64,000 nt of DNA, taken from Acidimicrobiales bacterium. Lineage in GTDB: Bacteria; Actinomycetota; Acidimicrobiia; Acidimicrobiales; RAAP-2. The stretch covers positions 1 through 64,000 of the forward strand of contig JANXWA010000024.1 in the NCBI GenBank assembly GCA_025351385.1, given 5' to 3'. Below the pieces are notes generated by a model that ran no database searches, was not told where the DNA came from, and saw only the letters and a list, made by a program, of their open reading frames with translations. The translations under genes were made by a program, and so were the position numbers. How positions within the stretch are numbered: the stretch's first letter is position 1; every line of letters begins with the position of its first letter. Of this stretch, positions 17,300 to 26,838 are shown in pieces.

Positions 17300-18661
17300 C
17301 TACTTCAGCCAGCTCGGGATCCCGGAGCTGAGGCTGGTGGCCGGCTTGATCGGGCCGGAGTTGGTGGCGTCGGTCGTGAAGACCTGGCCGTTGATCGGGG
17401 CGAGCGTCGTGGCGCTCTTGACCACCGTCAAGAAGCCGCCGTTCAGGCCCTGGTGGTTGCCCGGCGTGTAGCGCAGCGGCGTCAGCGACGGCGTCTGGCT
17501 GAACGTCGTGTGGGTGAGGGTGTTCAGGAAGCTGGCCCGCGTGAAGTTCTTGCCAGCGGCCTTCAGGGCCTCGACGAAGGACACGCCCCAGCCGATGCCG
17601 TTGGCCATGTTGCCGGTGATGACGCTATTCGCGCCGAAGCCGGGGAAGTCCGTCTGGTCGGCGGTCAGCACCTTGGTGGTCCACGCGAGCCACGGGTTGC
17701 CCGTGTCAGTGGTGGTGTGCAGGTAGCTGAAGGAGACTGCGCCGATCTCGGGGTCCGGGAAGGGGGCCTTCGCGAACGGCTCGTCGACGGTCACGGGGTC
17801 AGACCCCACGTTGGAGATAATCCAGTGAGGCGAGTAGCCGATCTTCAGGGCCGCGCCGAGCACCGCGTCGGTCGCTCCCGGGATCGTGTACAAGACGACG
17901 ACGTCGCACTTGTCGGCCAGGAACTTGGCCACGTACGGTCCGACCGAGGCGCCGCCGGAGACCACGAGGCCGCCCACCGTGTACAGCTGCGTATCCGAGG
18001 GGGCGATACCGCCGGCGAGGATGCCGGCCAGGCCATCGGAGCCGAAGTCGTCAGCCTGTCCGAGGAAGCAGGTGTTCGCCGTCGGGTAGGTCGTCTTGAT
18101 GTACTGGGCGAAGATCTTGCCTTCGGCGTGGTAGTTGATCTGCCAACCGAAGAGGCTGGGGTACGCCCCTGGGCTGTTCCAGTCCGTCGAGCCCGAGTTC
18201 ACGAACAGCTGGGGAACCTTGTTGGCCCTCAGGAGGCTTCGCACGGAGTCCTGGGTAGGCGTGCCGAGAGAGCCGACGGTTGCGAAGACCGGCAGCGCCA
18301 GCAGCGCCTTGGTCTGGGTCACCGTATTGGGCACTCCGGTGCATCCAAAGCCCGGCGTTCCGTAGCAGTCGTCCTTCTGGACGTAGTTGATCTTGCGTCC
18401 GAAGACGCCGCCCTTGTGGTTGATGTACTTGAAGACGGCGTTGGCGGCCTTGGCGGCGTCGCTGTAGCCGGCCGATGCAATTCCCGTGAGCGGGACGGTG
18501 GCTCCGATGGTGATCTTATTCGCCGTGACACCCGGGACCTTCACGGCATGCTTCGTCGTGGCCCCTGCAGTGACGATGGACGTGCCCGTCGTGACGAGAC
18601 CGAGGCACAGCAGAATCGCCGTCCCCGTTGTCGCCAAACGGCACCTACGCGCTGTAACCAT
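17300..18661 (-). CDS. Branched-chain amino acid-type ABC transporter substrate-binding protein
   Basis: A 453-residue type I periplasmic-binding (LivJ-like) lipoprotein or secreted protein. A signal peptide (TARRCRLATTG, then a hydrophobic core ending near TAGA) precedes the binding domain, which starts at ITIGATVPLTGIA. It captures the ligand for the permease encoded upstream; the ligand (amino acid, amide or aromatic acid) cannot be read from sequence. ATG 18661 is chosen over the in-frame start at 18787 because of the GGGAGAAG ribosome site and because the signal peptide then sits at the N-terminus. It has its own promoter at 18696-18724 and the terminator at 17249, so it can be expressed above the other subunits. 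Confidence 0.88.
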   Translation of the reverse strand: MVTARRCRLATTGTAILLCLGLVTTGTSIVTAGATTKHAVKVPGVTANKITIGATVPLTGIASAGYSDAAKAANAVFKYINHKGGVFGRKINYVQKDDCYGTPGFGCTGVPNTVTQTKALLALPVFATVGSLGTPTQDSVRSLLRANKVPQLFVNSGSTDWNSPGAYPSLFGWQINYHAEGKIFAQYIKTTYPTANTCFLGQADDFGSDGLAGILAGGIAPSDTQLYTVGGLVVSGGASVGPYVAKFLADKCDVVVLYTIPGATDAVLGAALKIGYSPHWIISNVGSDPVTVDEPFAKAPFPDPEIGAVSFSYLHTTTDTGNPWLAWTTKVLTADQTDFPGFGANSVITGNMANGIGWGVSFVEALKAAGKNFTRASFLNTLTHTTFSQTPSLTPLRYTPGNHQGLNGGFLTVVKSATTLAPINGQVFTTDATNSGPIKPATSLSSGIPSWLK

Positions 18662-18695
18662 TCTCTTCTCCCATTGATAAGAAACTCTTAAGGTG

Positions 18696-18724
18696 AGAGT
18701 ATGCCCCGTCAGTAGGTGTTGCAA
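18696..18724 (-). promoter_or_regulatory. Promoter of the substrate-binding protein gene
   Basis: On the minus strand, TTGCAA (18719-18724) and TACTCT (18696-18701) are separated by 17 bases. They lie in the 64-base gap between livM and the binding protein gene. This allows separate, higher expression of the binding protein. Confidence 0.55.
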
Positions 18725-18725
18725 G

Positions 18726-19928
18726 TCACCTCGGCGTTCGACGCCGTCGGGTGCGCCAGAGGTGTCGAGCGGTGCCTGAGATGCCAAGCGGTGCGAAGAG
18801 CATCGTCACGATCAAGAGCCCTCCGAAGATGATCCCGTTCAATTGACTCGCGAGGTTTCCCTGAGGATTGAGCCCGGTCTGATTCGTAATCCAAGTAATC
18901 ACGCTATTTGAGTACGCGTAGACGATCCCGCCGATGAGGGCACCGGGAATCGTGCCGATTCCGCCGATGACGATCAGCGAGAGGATCGTGATGGAGAGGG
19001 CGAACGAGTACGTCGACGGCGATACGGCGTTGTCGATCAACGTCGACAGTGCACCACCCAGGGCTGCGTAGGCAGACGACACCACGAACGCGACGACCCG
19101 CCCACGCGGCAATGAGACCCCGACGAGTTCCGCGGCCACGTCGTTGTCCCTAATCAGGCGCATCGCGCGGCCCGTTCGACTGGCGAAGAGGTTGGCCATG
19201 AAGAAGAAGGCGACGCCGGTCACCACGATCGCGATGTCGGCGAGCCACATGCTGTTCGTGGTCAACAGCGAGGTGCCGGAGTCGAAGAAGCCGAGCAGCC
19301 AGTGGGGCGGCGTCGCGGCGGTCGGCAGCTGCAGGCCGGAGTCGCCCCCGGTCCAGGAGTTGAATGAGCTGAGGATGGCCGCGAAGGCGACCGCGAAGGC
19401 GAGTGTCATTCCGGCGAGATAGGGGCCGCGCAGCCGTGTCGCCGGGAGGCCGAGCAGAAGTCCGACGAGGGCCCCGCTCACGATGGCGACGAGGAGGCCC
19501 ACCACGATGGGCGACGTCGCGTGGTGGTTGGCCCAGATCGCCATGGCAAAGGCGCCCACGCCCATGAAGGCGCCATTGCCCAGCGATATCTGGCCCGACG
19601 CGCCCGTGAGGAACGACAGTCCGAGCAGGACGATCGACATCGCTGCCCCCGTGGCGAGATTGGTGTTGGTATTGGCCGGGAAGAAGTAGGTGGCGAAGAG
19701 GACGACGTCGACGGTCGTGATGGTGAGCGCCGCGCGCACGACGACCGGATGCGACGAGCGCAGTCCCGGCGTCGTGAAAATGGCCGCCCCGGTGGCCAGC
19801 AGCGTGAGGAAGGCGCTGAGTGCGACGGCGACCCGCGTGCTCGAGCCGAAGGAGAAGCTGGCGATCGCGGAGAGGACGACCGCCATGGCCGTGATCGACA
19901 TTCGTCGCTGCGAGGAGTTCACGACCAT
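18726..19928 (-). CDS. livM: ABC transporter permease LivM-type
   Basis: A 400-residue permease of the LivM family with about ten helices. Family blocks include GASGQISLGNGAFMGVGAF, GLLLGLPATRLRGPYLAGMT and the EAA-like loop RAMRLIRDNDVAAELVGV. It forms the membrane channel with LivH. ATG 19928 shares its first base with the livH stop (TGATG). Upstream in-frame sequence to 20234 is Arg-rich and belongs to the overlapping livH frame. Confidence 0.9.
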   Translation of the reverse strand: MVVNSSQRRMSITAMAVVLSAIASFSFGSSTRVAVALSAFLTLLATGAAIFTTPGLRSSHPVVVRAALTITTVDVVLFATYFFPANTNTNLATGAAMSIVLLGLSFLTGASGQISLGNGAFMGVGAFAMAIWANHHATSPIVVGLLVAIVSGALVGLLLGLPATRLRGPYLAGMTLAFAVAFAAILSSFNSWTGGDSGLQLPTAATPPHWLLGFFDSGTSLLTTNSMWLADIAIVVTGVAFFFMANLFASRTGRAMRLIRDNDVAAELVGVSLPRGRVVAFVVSSAYAALGGALSTLIDNAVSPSTYSFALSITILSLIVIGGIGTIPGALIGGIVYAYSNSVITWITNQTGLNPQGNLASQLNGIIFGGLLIVTMLFAPLGISGTARHLWRTRRRRTPR

Positions 19929-20827
19929 CAGACCCGCCTCGCGCTGCTTCGGGTGAACAGGCCGTTCGGGCGCACCATCAGTGAGACCACGAGAATGAGC
20001 AGAGCGGTGAGGATGATGTCGTTCGAGTTCAGGTAGTCGCCGACGAACTGCAGGATGATGCCGATCGACACCCCCGCGACGATCGAGCCGACCGGACTGT
20101 CGAGACCGCCGACGGCGGCGGCGATGAAACCGAATGCGAAGACGCCGTCCATCACCTGGGGCGTCAGGCCCGTGAAGTAGTTGGAAGCGACGAGGATCGT
20201 GGTAATCGTGCCGACTGCGGTCGAAAGCATCCACCCCAGGGTGAGCATGCGCCCGACGCGCACGCCGAGCAGCCGCGACACCTCAGGCGCGATCGCCGAA
20301 GCCCTCAGTTGGAGCCCGAGCTTGGTGAAGCGGAAGAGGGCCGCGATGACCGCCATCACGCCGATCGCCGTGAGGATCTCGAACACCGAGAAGTCCGAGA
20401 GGCCGAAGGGCTTGCCACCGATCTGCCAGTCGATCGCCGAGAAGGGGCTGGGCAGTCCGCGCGGTTTGGTCGACCACACGGCCGCGGCTACCGCCTCGAG
20501 CACGATGAGGAAGCCGACCATCACGACGATCGGGTTGATCTCGGGTTTGCCGTAGAGCCCGCGCACGAGGACTCGCTCGGTAATCCCGCCGATGGTGAAT
20601 CCGGCGACGATGGCGACCGCGACGCAGGGCCAGTAGCTCAGGTTGTAGGAGAGCAGCCCCATCCCGAGGTACGTGGCGACCATCGGCATCGCCCCTTGGG
20701 CGAAGTTCAAGATACCCGTCGAACGCCAGACGAGCACCAGGCTGAGCGCCACGAGTCCGTAGACGACGCCATTGGTGAGCCCGCCAAGCAGGTCGGTCAT
20801 TATCCGAGACGTGAGGAACGGGTCCAT
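19928..20827 (-). CDS. livH: ABC transporter permease LivH-type
   Basis: A 299-residue LivH-family permease with about eight helices (GLTNGVVYGLVALSLVLVW, then GILNFAQGAMPMV, and the cytoplasmic loop GLQLRASAIAPEVSRLLGV). It pairs with LivM. ATG 20827 overlaps the livF stop as TGATG; GTG 20830 is an alternative adding one residue. It lies in the order livG-livF-livH-livM-binding protein. Confidence 0.9.
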   Translation of the reverse strand: MDPFLTSRIMTDLLGGLTNGVVYGLVALSLVLVWRSTGILNFAQGAMPMVATYLGMGLLSYNLSYWPCVAVAIVAGFTIGGITERVLVRGLYGKPEINPIVVMVGFLIVLEAVAAAVWSTKPRGLPSPFSAIDWQIGGKPFGLSDFSVFEILTAIGVMAVIAALFRFTKLGLQLRASAIAPEVSRLLGVRVGRMLTLGWMLSTAVGTITTILVASNYFTGLTPQVMDGVFAFGFIAAAVGGLDSPVGSIVAGVSIGIILQFVGDYLNSNDIILTALLILVVSLMVRPNGLFTRSSARRV

Positions 20828-21534
20828 CACTCAACCATTCCGAGGTAGTACTGGCGTAGCTTCTCGTCGGCCGCGACGGTCGAGGCGGCGTCGTTCGCGA
20901 CGACAGTGCCCAGGTGCAGGACCACTGCGTGGTCGGCGATTCGCAGGGCCGACGAGGCGTTCTGTTCGACCAGGATCACGGTCAGGTTCCTCGACGAGCA
21001 AAGGTCGTGGATCGTGTGCATCAGTTGCGCGGTGACGATCGGCGCGAGGCCCAGTGACGGCTCGTCCAGGAGAAGGACAGTGGGCCGAGCGATAAGCGCC
21101 CTCGCCATGGCGAGCATCTGACGCTCGCCGCCCGACAGCTTGGCGGCGTGCTGCTTGCGCCGTTCACCCAGCACCGGGAACTGTCGGTACTGCTCGTCCA
21201 ACCCTTCGTTAAGGGGAGCCTTGGTAATCATCGCTCCGAGTCGCAGATTCTCTTCGACCGTGAACTCCCCGATGACCCCGCGACCCTCGGGCACGTGACC
21301 CACGCCCATTCGAGCGATGTTCTCGGGCCGCTCTCGCACGAGTGGGCGGCCGTCGAGCAGGATCGAGCCCTGCACGGGCTCCTTGAGGCCGCTGATGGTG
21401 CGCAACAGCGTGGTCTTGCCGGCGCCGTTGGCTCCGAGAACTGCGGTGATCTTGCCGGTCTCGACCTGCATGGTGACGTCTCGCAGCGCCTGTACGGCGC
21501 CGAAGCTGACGGTGAGGTTCTCGATGGTGATCAT
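20827..21534 (-). CDS. livF: ABC transporter ATP-binding protein LivF-type
   Basis: A 235-residue ATPase with Walker A GANGAGKTT, signature LSGGERQMLAMARAL, Walker B VLLLDEPSLGL and the LivF tail EQNASSALRIADHAVVL. It powers uptake together with LivG. ATG 21534 overlaps the livG stop as ATGA. The longer frame upstream is a shadow of livG. Confidence 0.92.
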   Translation of the reverse strand: MITIENLTVSFGAVQALRDVTMQVETGKITAVLGANGAGKTTLLRTISGLKEPVQGSILLDGRPLVRERPENIARMGVGHVPEGRGVIGEFTVEENLRLGAMITKAPLNEGLDEQYRQFPVLGERRKQHAAKLSGGERQMLAMARALIARPTVLLLDEPSLGLAPIVTAQLMHTIHDLCSSRNLTVILVEQNASSALRIADHAVVLHLGTVVANDAASTVAADEKLRQYYLGMVE

Positions 21535-22307
21535 TCGTCGACACCGAGGTACGCCGCCACGACCGCATCGTTCTCGCGCACTTCGCCCGGTGTCCCCATG
21601 GCGATCACCTCGCCGAAGTTGAGCACCACCAGCCGGTCGACCAGGGGCATGACGAACTCCATGTCGTGCTCGACGAGCAGCACCCCCATCGTGACGCGCA
21701 GTTCGAGGATGAGGGCGGCGAACTCTTCGAGCTCGGCCTCGTCCAGACCCGACGCCGGTTCGTCGAGCATCAGCAGTGTGGGGTCGCACATCAGCGCGCG
21801 GGCGACCGCTACCTTCTTCGCGGTGCCGTAGGGGATTGCCGACGGAAGACGATCAGCCATTTCGGCGACGCCGAGCCGGTCGAGCATCGCCAGCGCGTCG
21901 TTGCGCAGTCCACGTTCGGCGCGCACTCCGTTAGGCAACGAGAGGAAGCCCGTGAAGAACCCGCCGCTTCGTCGGACGTGACCCCCGGCCATCACGTTCT
22001 CCAGCACGCTGCAGTGGGGGAAGAGACCTACGCCCTGGAGCGTTCTCGCGACCCCGGCGCGCGCGAGTTGACTGGGTTTTAAGTTGGAACGGCCGGCGCT
22101 CGGAAAGCGCACGCGACCCCCGTTTGGCTTGACGAAGCCGCAGGCGACGTTGAACGCAGTCGTCTTGCCCGCTCCGTTCGGCCCGATCAGCCCAACGATC
22201 TCGCCGGACGACACCGAGAAGGAGACGTCGTTCAGGGCCTTCAGACCCTCGAAGTGCACGGAGACGTTTTCGAGGGCGAGAATCGGCGAATCGGGGACGG
22301 GCGCCAT
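21531..22307 (-). CDS. livG: ABC transporter ATP-binding protein LivG-type
   Basis: A 258-residue ATPase: Walker A GPNGAGKTT, Walker B LLMLDEPASGLD, His switch LLVEHDMEFVM. The signature is PYGTAKKVAVARAL, which departs from LSGGQ as LivG proteins usually do. ATG 22307 is preferred over TTG 22316 because TAACTT lies 8 bases before it, giving an almost leaderless transcript. It is the first gene of the Liv operon. Confidence 0.88.
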   Translation of the reverse strand: MAPVPDSPILALENVSVHFEGLKALNDVSFSVSSGEIVGLIGPNGAGKTTAFNVACGFVKPNGGRVRFPSAGRSNLKPSQLARAGVARTLQGVGLFPHCSVLENVMAGGHVRRSGGFFTGFLSLPNGVRAERGLRNDALAMLDRLGVAEMADRLPSAIPYGTAKKVAVARALMCDPTLLMLDEPASGLDEAELEEFAALILELRVTMGVLLVEHDMEFVMPLVDRLVVLNFGEVIAMGTPGEVRENDAVVAAYLGVDE

Positions 22308-22445
22308 GGCTTCCAAAGTTACAGGTTTCCGACGACGGGTCCTTGCGCCTCGGCGCCGGCTGCGTGCGTCTCAATTCGCGTCGCCCCACGTGACCGTACA
22401 TCTTGCGCTATTGATCGCCGGCGCCGATAGTCGGAGAGCCGGCCA

Positions 22446-23498
22446 CTACTTCTTGGCGGACACGACTCCGTACTCGATCATTGAATCCGCGGTGGCGATC
22501 GTCATTTCGTGGAGCCCGCGGGGATTCCACGCCAGGACCCGTCGAATCTTCGTGCTGTCGAGGTCCTGCACCGTTCCCAGGTCGTTCAGGGCCAGCCGAA
22601 CGGTCCGGTCCCACGTGGCCATCACCCGTATCACGATTGACGGGAGGCGCTTTGTGGGGATCCGGTAGCCCCGGCCGGCCAGATGCCCCTGAAGTATCTT
22701 CGCCACCTCCATCATCGAGTGATTCTCGATGGCGCAGATGAAGCGCTCGCCCGCGGCGCCCGGAGTGGTCATCGCGACAACGTGCGCCGACGCCACGTCG
22801 CGCACGTCGACGGTGGCGAAGTTGATGTCGGGGATCGCCGGGACGCCCCGCGTCATGATCCTTCGCACCAGCTCGGCCGAGGTCCCCCAATCGGGCGAGA
22901 GTATCGGTCCGAGGACCAGTCCGGGGTTGATGACGACCAGTTGCAGGGGCGCCGGTCCCTCCAACGAGTTGACGAAATCCCACGCCGCTCGTTCGGCGAT
23001 GGTCTTGGACTTCTCGTAGGCACCGATCCGCGCGCCGTGGACGTTAGACCAGTCGGACTCGTCGAATGTCCTGGTCCGATGGTTCCCGTAGATGATCGCG
23101 GCGATCGACGACGTCAGTACGACCCGTTCAACCCCCGCCTCGTGCGCTGCTCTCAGCACTCGCAGTGTTCCCTCACGAGCCGGGACGATCAGCTCGTCGT
23201 CGTGCTTCGGCGGTCGGCGGGGCAGGGGACTGGCCACGTGGAGGACGAAGCGACATTCTTCGACTGCCGCGGGCCAGCCTTCATCGGCGCCCAGGTCGGC
23301 GCTGACCACTTCGAACTCGTTGGCCAAGAGAGACCTCGCCGGCACGCTGAGGTGGGGAATGAGGACGTTCGCCACCTCCTGGGTGCGACCGGACCCGCGG
23401 GCCGTGCCGCGAACGGCGTAGCCCGCTTCAGTCAGTTGAAGGATGCAGTGTTGGGCGATGAAGCCGGTGGCGCCGGTGACCAGTACACGGTCGGTCAT
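22446..23498 (-). CDS. NAD(P)-dependent extended SDR reductase/epimerase
   Basis: A 350-residue extended short-chain dehydrogenase of the dihydroflavonol 4-reductase/epimerase type. The Rossmann motif TGATGFIAQ is at 8-16, the active-site triad is seen as TSSIAA and YEKSK, and LHVAS precedes it. It probably reduces a carbonyl or epimerises a sugar or lipid intermediate; the substrate is unknown. GAGGAG lies a few bases before ATG 23498. It stands alone between the Liv operon and the siroheme genes. Confidence 0.82.
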   Translation of the reverse strand: MTDRVLVTGATGFIAQHCILQLTEAGYAVRGTARGSGRTQEVANVLIPHLSVPARSLLANEFEVVSADLGADEGWPAAVEECRFVLHVASPLPRRPPKHDDELIVPAREGTLRVLRAAHEAGVERVVLTSSIAAIIYGNHRTRTFDESDWSNVHGARIGAYEKSKTIAERAAWDFVNSLEGPAPLQLVVINPGLVLGPILSPDWGTSAELVRRIMTRGVPAIPDINFATVDVRDVASAHVVAMTTPGAAGERFICAIENHSMMEVAKILQGHLAGRGYRIPTKRLPSIVIRVMATWDRTVRLALNDLGTVQDLDSTKIRRVLAWNPRGLHEMTIATADSMIEYGVVSAKK

Positions 23499-23625
23499 GT
23501 TGCTCCTCGTTGCTGCATTGGACCCGTACTGCGCACGTTGGGCCTCAGGTTCGGTCGGTCGGGCGATGTTGGCGGGGCGGTCGCGCCCTCGGCGCCTTCA
23601 GAACTCTACCGACGACAGTGGCTCG

Positions 23626-24192
23626 CTAGCCGCTCGACTCGTGCAGAGCGAGAAGCTGGCGGATCCGCGGGCGCCAATTATGGCCTTCAGTGCTGCGGCC
23701 GTCCTCGTGCATCGCGGCGCGTTCTTGACGCAACAGTTGGGCCACCTGTTCCAGGTTGTCCGGGAGCGCGGTGCGAACAAGGGAACGTATCTCCTGGGCC
23801 AACGCCGGGGAAGCCCCCGAGGTAGACACTGACACGACGACGTCGCCGGCGCGGTGCACGGCCGTGAAGTAGAAGTCCGAGCGGGCGGGGTCGTCAACGA
23901 CGTTGAGCCAGACGCCCACCTCTCGTGCTTCGGCGACCATGCGGTCATTGGTAGTTTCGTCGCCGGTCGCCGAGATGACGAGGGCGTAGCCGCGCAGGTC
24001 GCCGGAGCGATAGGCGCGCCGTTCGAGCGAGTTGACCCCATCAGGAAGCGCGACGAGAACCTCGCGGGCGATGATCGTGACGTTCGCGCCGGCCTCGATC
24101 AGCAACTGGGCCTTGCCTGCGCCAATGCGGCCGGCGCCGACCACGAGCACGGATTTGCCGCGCAGGTCGAAGACGAGGGGCAGCATGGTCAT
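23626..24192 (-). CDS. Precorrin-2 dehydrogenase / sirohydrochlorin ferrochelatase (CysG N-domain type)
   Basis: A 188-residue Rossmann protein matching the N-terminal part of CysG or Met8 (LPLVFDLRGKSVLVVGAGRI, GKAQLLIEAGANVTI, WLNVVDDPARSDFYFTA, SVSTSGASPALAQEIR). It oxidises precorrin-2 and probably inserts iron to give siroheme. In enterobacteria this is fused to the methyltransferase; here it is a separate gene. ATG 24192 overlaps the cobA stop as ATGA. The frame upstream to 25146 is a shadow. It is the last gene of the sulfite reductase operon. Confidence 0.87.
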   Translation of the reverse strand: MTMLPLVFDLRGKSVLVVGAGRIGAGKAQLLIEAGANVTIIAREVLVALPDGVNSLERRAYRSGDLRGYALVISATGDETTNDRMVAEAREVGVWLNVVDDPARSDFYFTAVHRAGDVVVSVSTSGASPALAQEIRSLVRTALPDNLEQVAQLLRQERAAMHEDGRSTEGHNWRPRIRQLLALHESSG

Positions 24193-24914
24193 CCGGCGGC
24201 GACCACGCTCGCGACGTCGCGCAGACGTAACGCGGCGGCCGGTCCGACCACGATGATGGCCGGCGACGACACGTCGAGCAAGCCCAGCTCGCCCAGGGTG
24301 CTCCTCACGACCCTCTGGCGCGCCGTCCACGCGTTCTCGATGACGGCGACGGGCGTCGCAGGGGACAGGCCACCAAGAGTCAGTTGACGCGCGATGCTCG
24401 CGCGTCGGGCGACGCCCATGAGGATGACCAGTGAGAGCTCCGGGTGAGCGATCCGTCGGAAGTAGTCGTCGTCGCCGTCGAAGGCGTGGCCGGTGACGAC
24501 CGTGACGCCGCGGGCGACGCCACGGTGGGTCACCGGAATGCCGGCGGCCAGCGGTCCGCTGAGCGCTGACGTGACGCCCGGCACCACGTCGCACTCCACG
24601 CCGGCCTCGTGCAGCGCCATCATCTCCTCGCCGCCGCGACCGAAAACGAAGGGGTCGCCTCCCTTCAGGCGAACGACGTTCTCGTGCTGGCGACCGAGCG
24701 AGATCAAGAGATCGTTGATGATCGACTGGGTCGAAGAACCCCCGGGCACCTTGCCCACGTCGATCAACTCCGCGTCGCGGGGGGCCAGTGCGAGCACGTT
24801 CGGGTCGATCAGACGGTCGTGGACCACGACGTCGGCGTTCGCGAGAATTCTTGCGGCGCGCAACGTCAACAGGTCCGGGTCGCCGGGACCGGCCCCGACG
24901 AGGTACACCGTCAC
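24189..24914 (-). CDS. cobA: Uroporphyrinogen-III C-methyltransferase (SUMT)
   Basis: A 241-residue tetrapyrrole methylase that makes precorrin-2 from uroporphyrinogen III using two SAM. Signature pieces are VYLVGAGPGDPDLLTLRA, VVVHDRL, VRLKGGDPFVFGRGGEE and VVPGVTSALSGPLAAGIP. It lies between the sulfite reductase gene (4-base overlap) and the dehydrogenase/ferrochelatase, so the operon makes both the reductase and its siroheme cofactor. Confidence 0.93.
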   Translation of the reverse strand: MTVYLVGAGPGDPDLLTLRAARILANADVVVHDRLIDPNVLALAPRDAELIDVGKVPGGSSTQSIINDLLISLGRQHENVVRLKGGDPFVFGRGGEEMMALHEAGVECDVVPGVTSALSGPLAAGIPVTHRGVARGVTVVTGHAFDGDDDYFRRIAHPELSLVILMGVARRASIARQLTLGGLSPATPVAVIENAWTARQRVVRSTLGELGLLDVSSPAIIVVGPAAALRLRDVASVVAAG

Positions 24915-26581
24915 TCGAGCCCCACCCGGGTGATGAAGTCACCGAACGGCTCGTCGGGGCCGCCCTCGGACTCCCAGCGGTCAAAGAGCGGACCGAGCAC
25001 GACGCCGACCTCGTCGAACGGGACCTTCTCGCGGTAGAGAGTGGCGAGTCGGTCGCCTCGAGGACCACCACCGACGTACACGTCGTAGGTCGACTTCGTC
25101 CGTCCGACGACGCCCACCTCGGCCACGGCCGGACGAGCACACCCATTGGGGCATCCGGTCATGCGGAGTTGAAGCGACTTGCGGCCCAACTTGCGCCGAC
25201 CCAGTTCGCCCTCGAGGCTGTCGACGAGTTCGGGCAGTCGACGTTCGGACTCGGCCAGGGCCTGGCTGCAGGTCGGCAGCGCGGGACAGGCCAGCGCCGT
25301 GCGCTCGACCACGCCCAGCTCGTCGCTGAGCCGGACCCCGTGATCGACGAGGATCGTCTCGACGACGTCGCGCTGCGCGTCGGGCACGCGACTGATGATG
25401 ATGTCCTGCTGGGGAGTGATGAAGAAGGTGACGGGCATCGATTGGGCGATGATGCGCAGCGCCGTGCGCAGTCGTGGGCCCCCTTCCGTATCGCGCACGC
25501 GCCCGGCCGAGACGCGTACGCCGAGCTGGCCCATACCGTTGGCCAGGTCGTGCCAACCGAGGTGGTCGTCCGCGTCGAAGTGGGCCGGAAGTTCGAGGGG
25601 CGCGCGCAGTTCACGACCGAGGCGGATCTCGACCTCCTTGCGAAAGGTCTCGTAGCCGCAGTCGGCGACCACGTACTTCATCCGGGCCCGCTTGCGGTCG
25701 GTGCGGTCACCCAGGTCCCTGTAGGTCGCGATCACCGCGGCGATGACCTCGTCGACCTCGTCGTAAGTGACGAAGGTCATCGGGTCGGCCAGGCGCGCGA
25801 AGGTGGTGGGATGGGCGTAGGACCGTCCAAGGCCGCCGCCGACGAGAAGGTTGAGTCCAATCCCGGCCTCGGGGTGCTCGCCCGGCACGAGGCCGACGTC
25901 CTGGGCCAGGACGTCGACGCAGTTCTCGTCCGGGTGGGCGACGGCGATCTTGAACTTCCGGGGCAGGTACGTGTCACCGTAGAAGGGACGCTCGACGGCG
26001 GTCCCTCTCGACGCCGCCTTCTCGCCGTTGACGAATATCTCCCAGTGCGCCTCGGTCGTTGGGCGAAACGCCTGCGAGAGTCGCGCGGCGATCCCGGCCA
26101 ATCGAGGATCGCCGTGGGCCGTCTCCAGACTCGGGCACGAGACAACGTTTCGCACTACGTCGCCGCATGCGCCGAACGACGCCATCAGCTCCCTGTCGAG
26201 GGCGCGGGCGAGTGGCCGCAGCCCCTCCTTCACGACGCCGTGGAACTGCACCGCCTGGCGGGTGGTCAAACGGATTGTCCCGTCGGCGACGTTCGACGAG
26301 ACCTGGTCGAGGGCGAGCCACTGGTCGGTGGTCATCTGCCCACCGGGGATCACGACCCGGATCATGAATATGTAGTCGAGGGACTCCTTGGCGAGAGTCC
26401 GGGCCCGACGGACGTCACGGTTGTCCTGGGCGTAGATGCCGTGGAACTTGAGGATCTGCTCGCTCTCATTGGTGACGTTGGGCAGGGCGTTGTCGAGTTC
26501 GAGGGCAATGTTGCCGCGCAGGTAGTCACTCGTGCGCTTGATGCCCTCAACCTCGGTCTCCTGCTTCGCGTCGATGGTCAC
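24911..26581 (-). CDS. Ferredoxin-dependent sulfite (or nitrite) reductase, siroheme and [4Fe-4S]
   Basis: A 556-residue siroheme reductase with two ferredoxin-like repeats and the paired cluster/siroheme motifs ACPALPTCSQALAES and MTGCPNGCARP near 430-490. Co-location with siroheme synthesis genes supports assimilation; sulfite is more likely than nitrite because no nitrate or ammonium genes are nearby, but this is not proven. GTG 26581 is proposed because the promoter at 26613-26641 puts the transcript start near 26605 and GGGAGAAA precedes the GTG. ATG 26596 and TTG 26641 are in-frame alternatives, the latter inside the promoter. Confidence 0.88.
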   Translation of the reverse strand: MTIDAKQETEVEGIKRTSDYLRGNIALELDNALPNVTNESEQILKFHGIYAQDNRDVRRARTLAKESLDYIFMIRVVIPGGQMTTDQWLALDQVSSNVADGTIRLTTRQAVQFHGVVKEGLRPLARALDRELMASFGACGDVVRNVVSCPSLETAHGDPRLAGIAARLSQAFRPTTEAHWEIFVNGEKAASRGTAVERPFYGDTYLPRKFKIAVAHPDENCVDVLAQDVGLVPGEHPEAGIGLNLLVGGGLGRSYAHPTTFARLADPMTFVTYDEVDEVIAAVIATYRDLGDRTDRKRARMKYVVADCGYETFRKEVEIRLGRELRAPLELPAHFDADDHLGWHDLANGMGQLGVRVSAGRVRDTEGGPRLRTALRIIAQSMPVTFFITPQQDIIISRVPDAQRDVVETILVDHGVRLSDELGVVERTALACPALPTCSQALAESERRLPELVDSLEGELGRRKLGRKSLQLRMTGCPNGCARPAVAEVGVVGRTKSTYDVYVGGGPRGDRLATLYREKVPFDEVGVVLGPLFDRWESEGGPDEPFGDFITRVGLE

Positions 26582-26612
26582 AGCGATTTCTCCCATCCCA
26601 GTAGTGCTAATT

Positions 26613-26641
26613 TCTATAAACCTTACTGATTTAGTCATCAA
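26613..26641 (-). promoter_or_regulatory. Sigma70-type promoter of the sulfite reductase operon
   Basis: On the minus strand, TTGATG (26636-26641) and TATAGA (26613-26618) are 17 bases apart in an AT-rich island (26605-26641). This is the best -35/-10 match seen in the window. It overlaps the extended N-terminus of the sulfite reductase ORF and supports a start at 26581 or 26596. Confidence 0.65.
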
Positions 26642-26838
26642 TTGGCAAGCACTTCTTCTCGGTCTCGGTGGGAATCGTGAATCGCCCTTCGATCAGGTCG
26701 GTCGAAGGGGTCGTCGGTGATGGTGGGGATGTCCGACGTGGCCAATCGCGACGGCCCCGTGATCACTCGCCACGGTCCGGCGAACGCCAGCGTCGACGGA
26801 GTCAGCACCTATCGTGGCGATGACACTCAGGAGGTCGA

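Noticed and set aside
24788-26629. A 613-codon plus-strand frame across the siroheme and sulfite reductase genes
   Set aside because: It is antisense to genes with firm Cys and SAM-site motifs; its composition is typical of a shadow frame.
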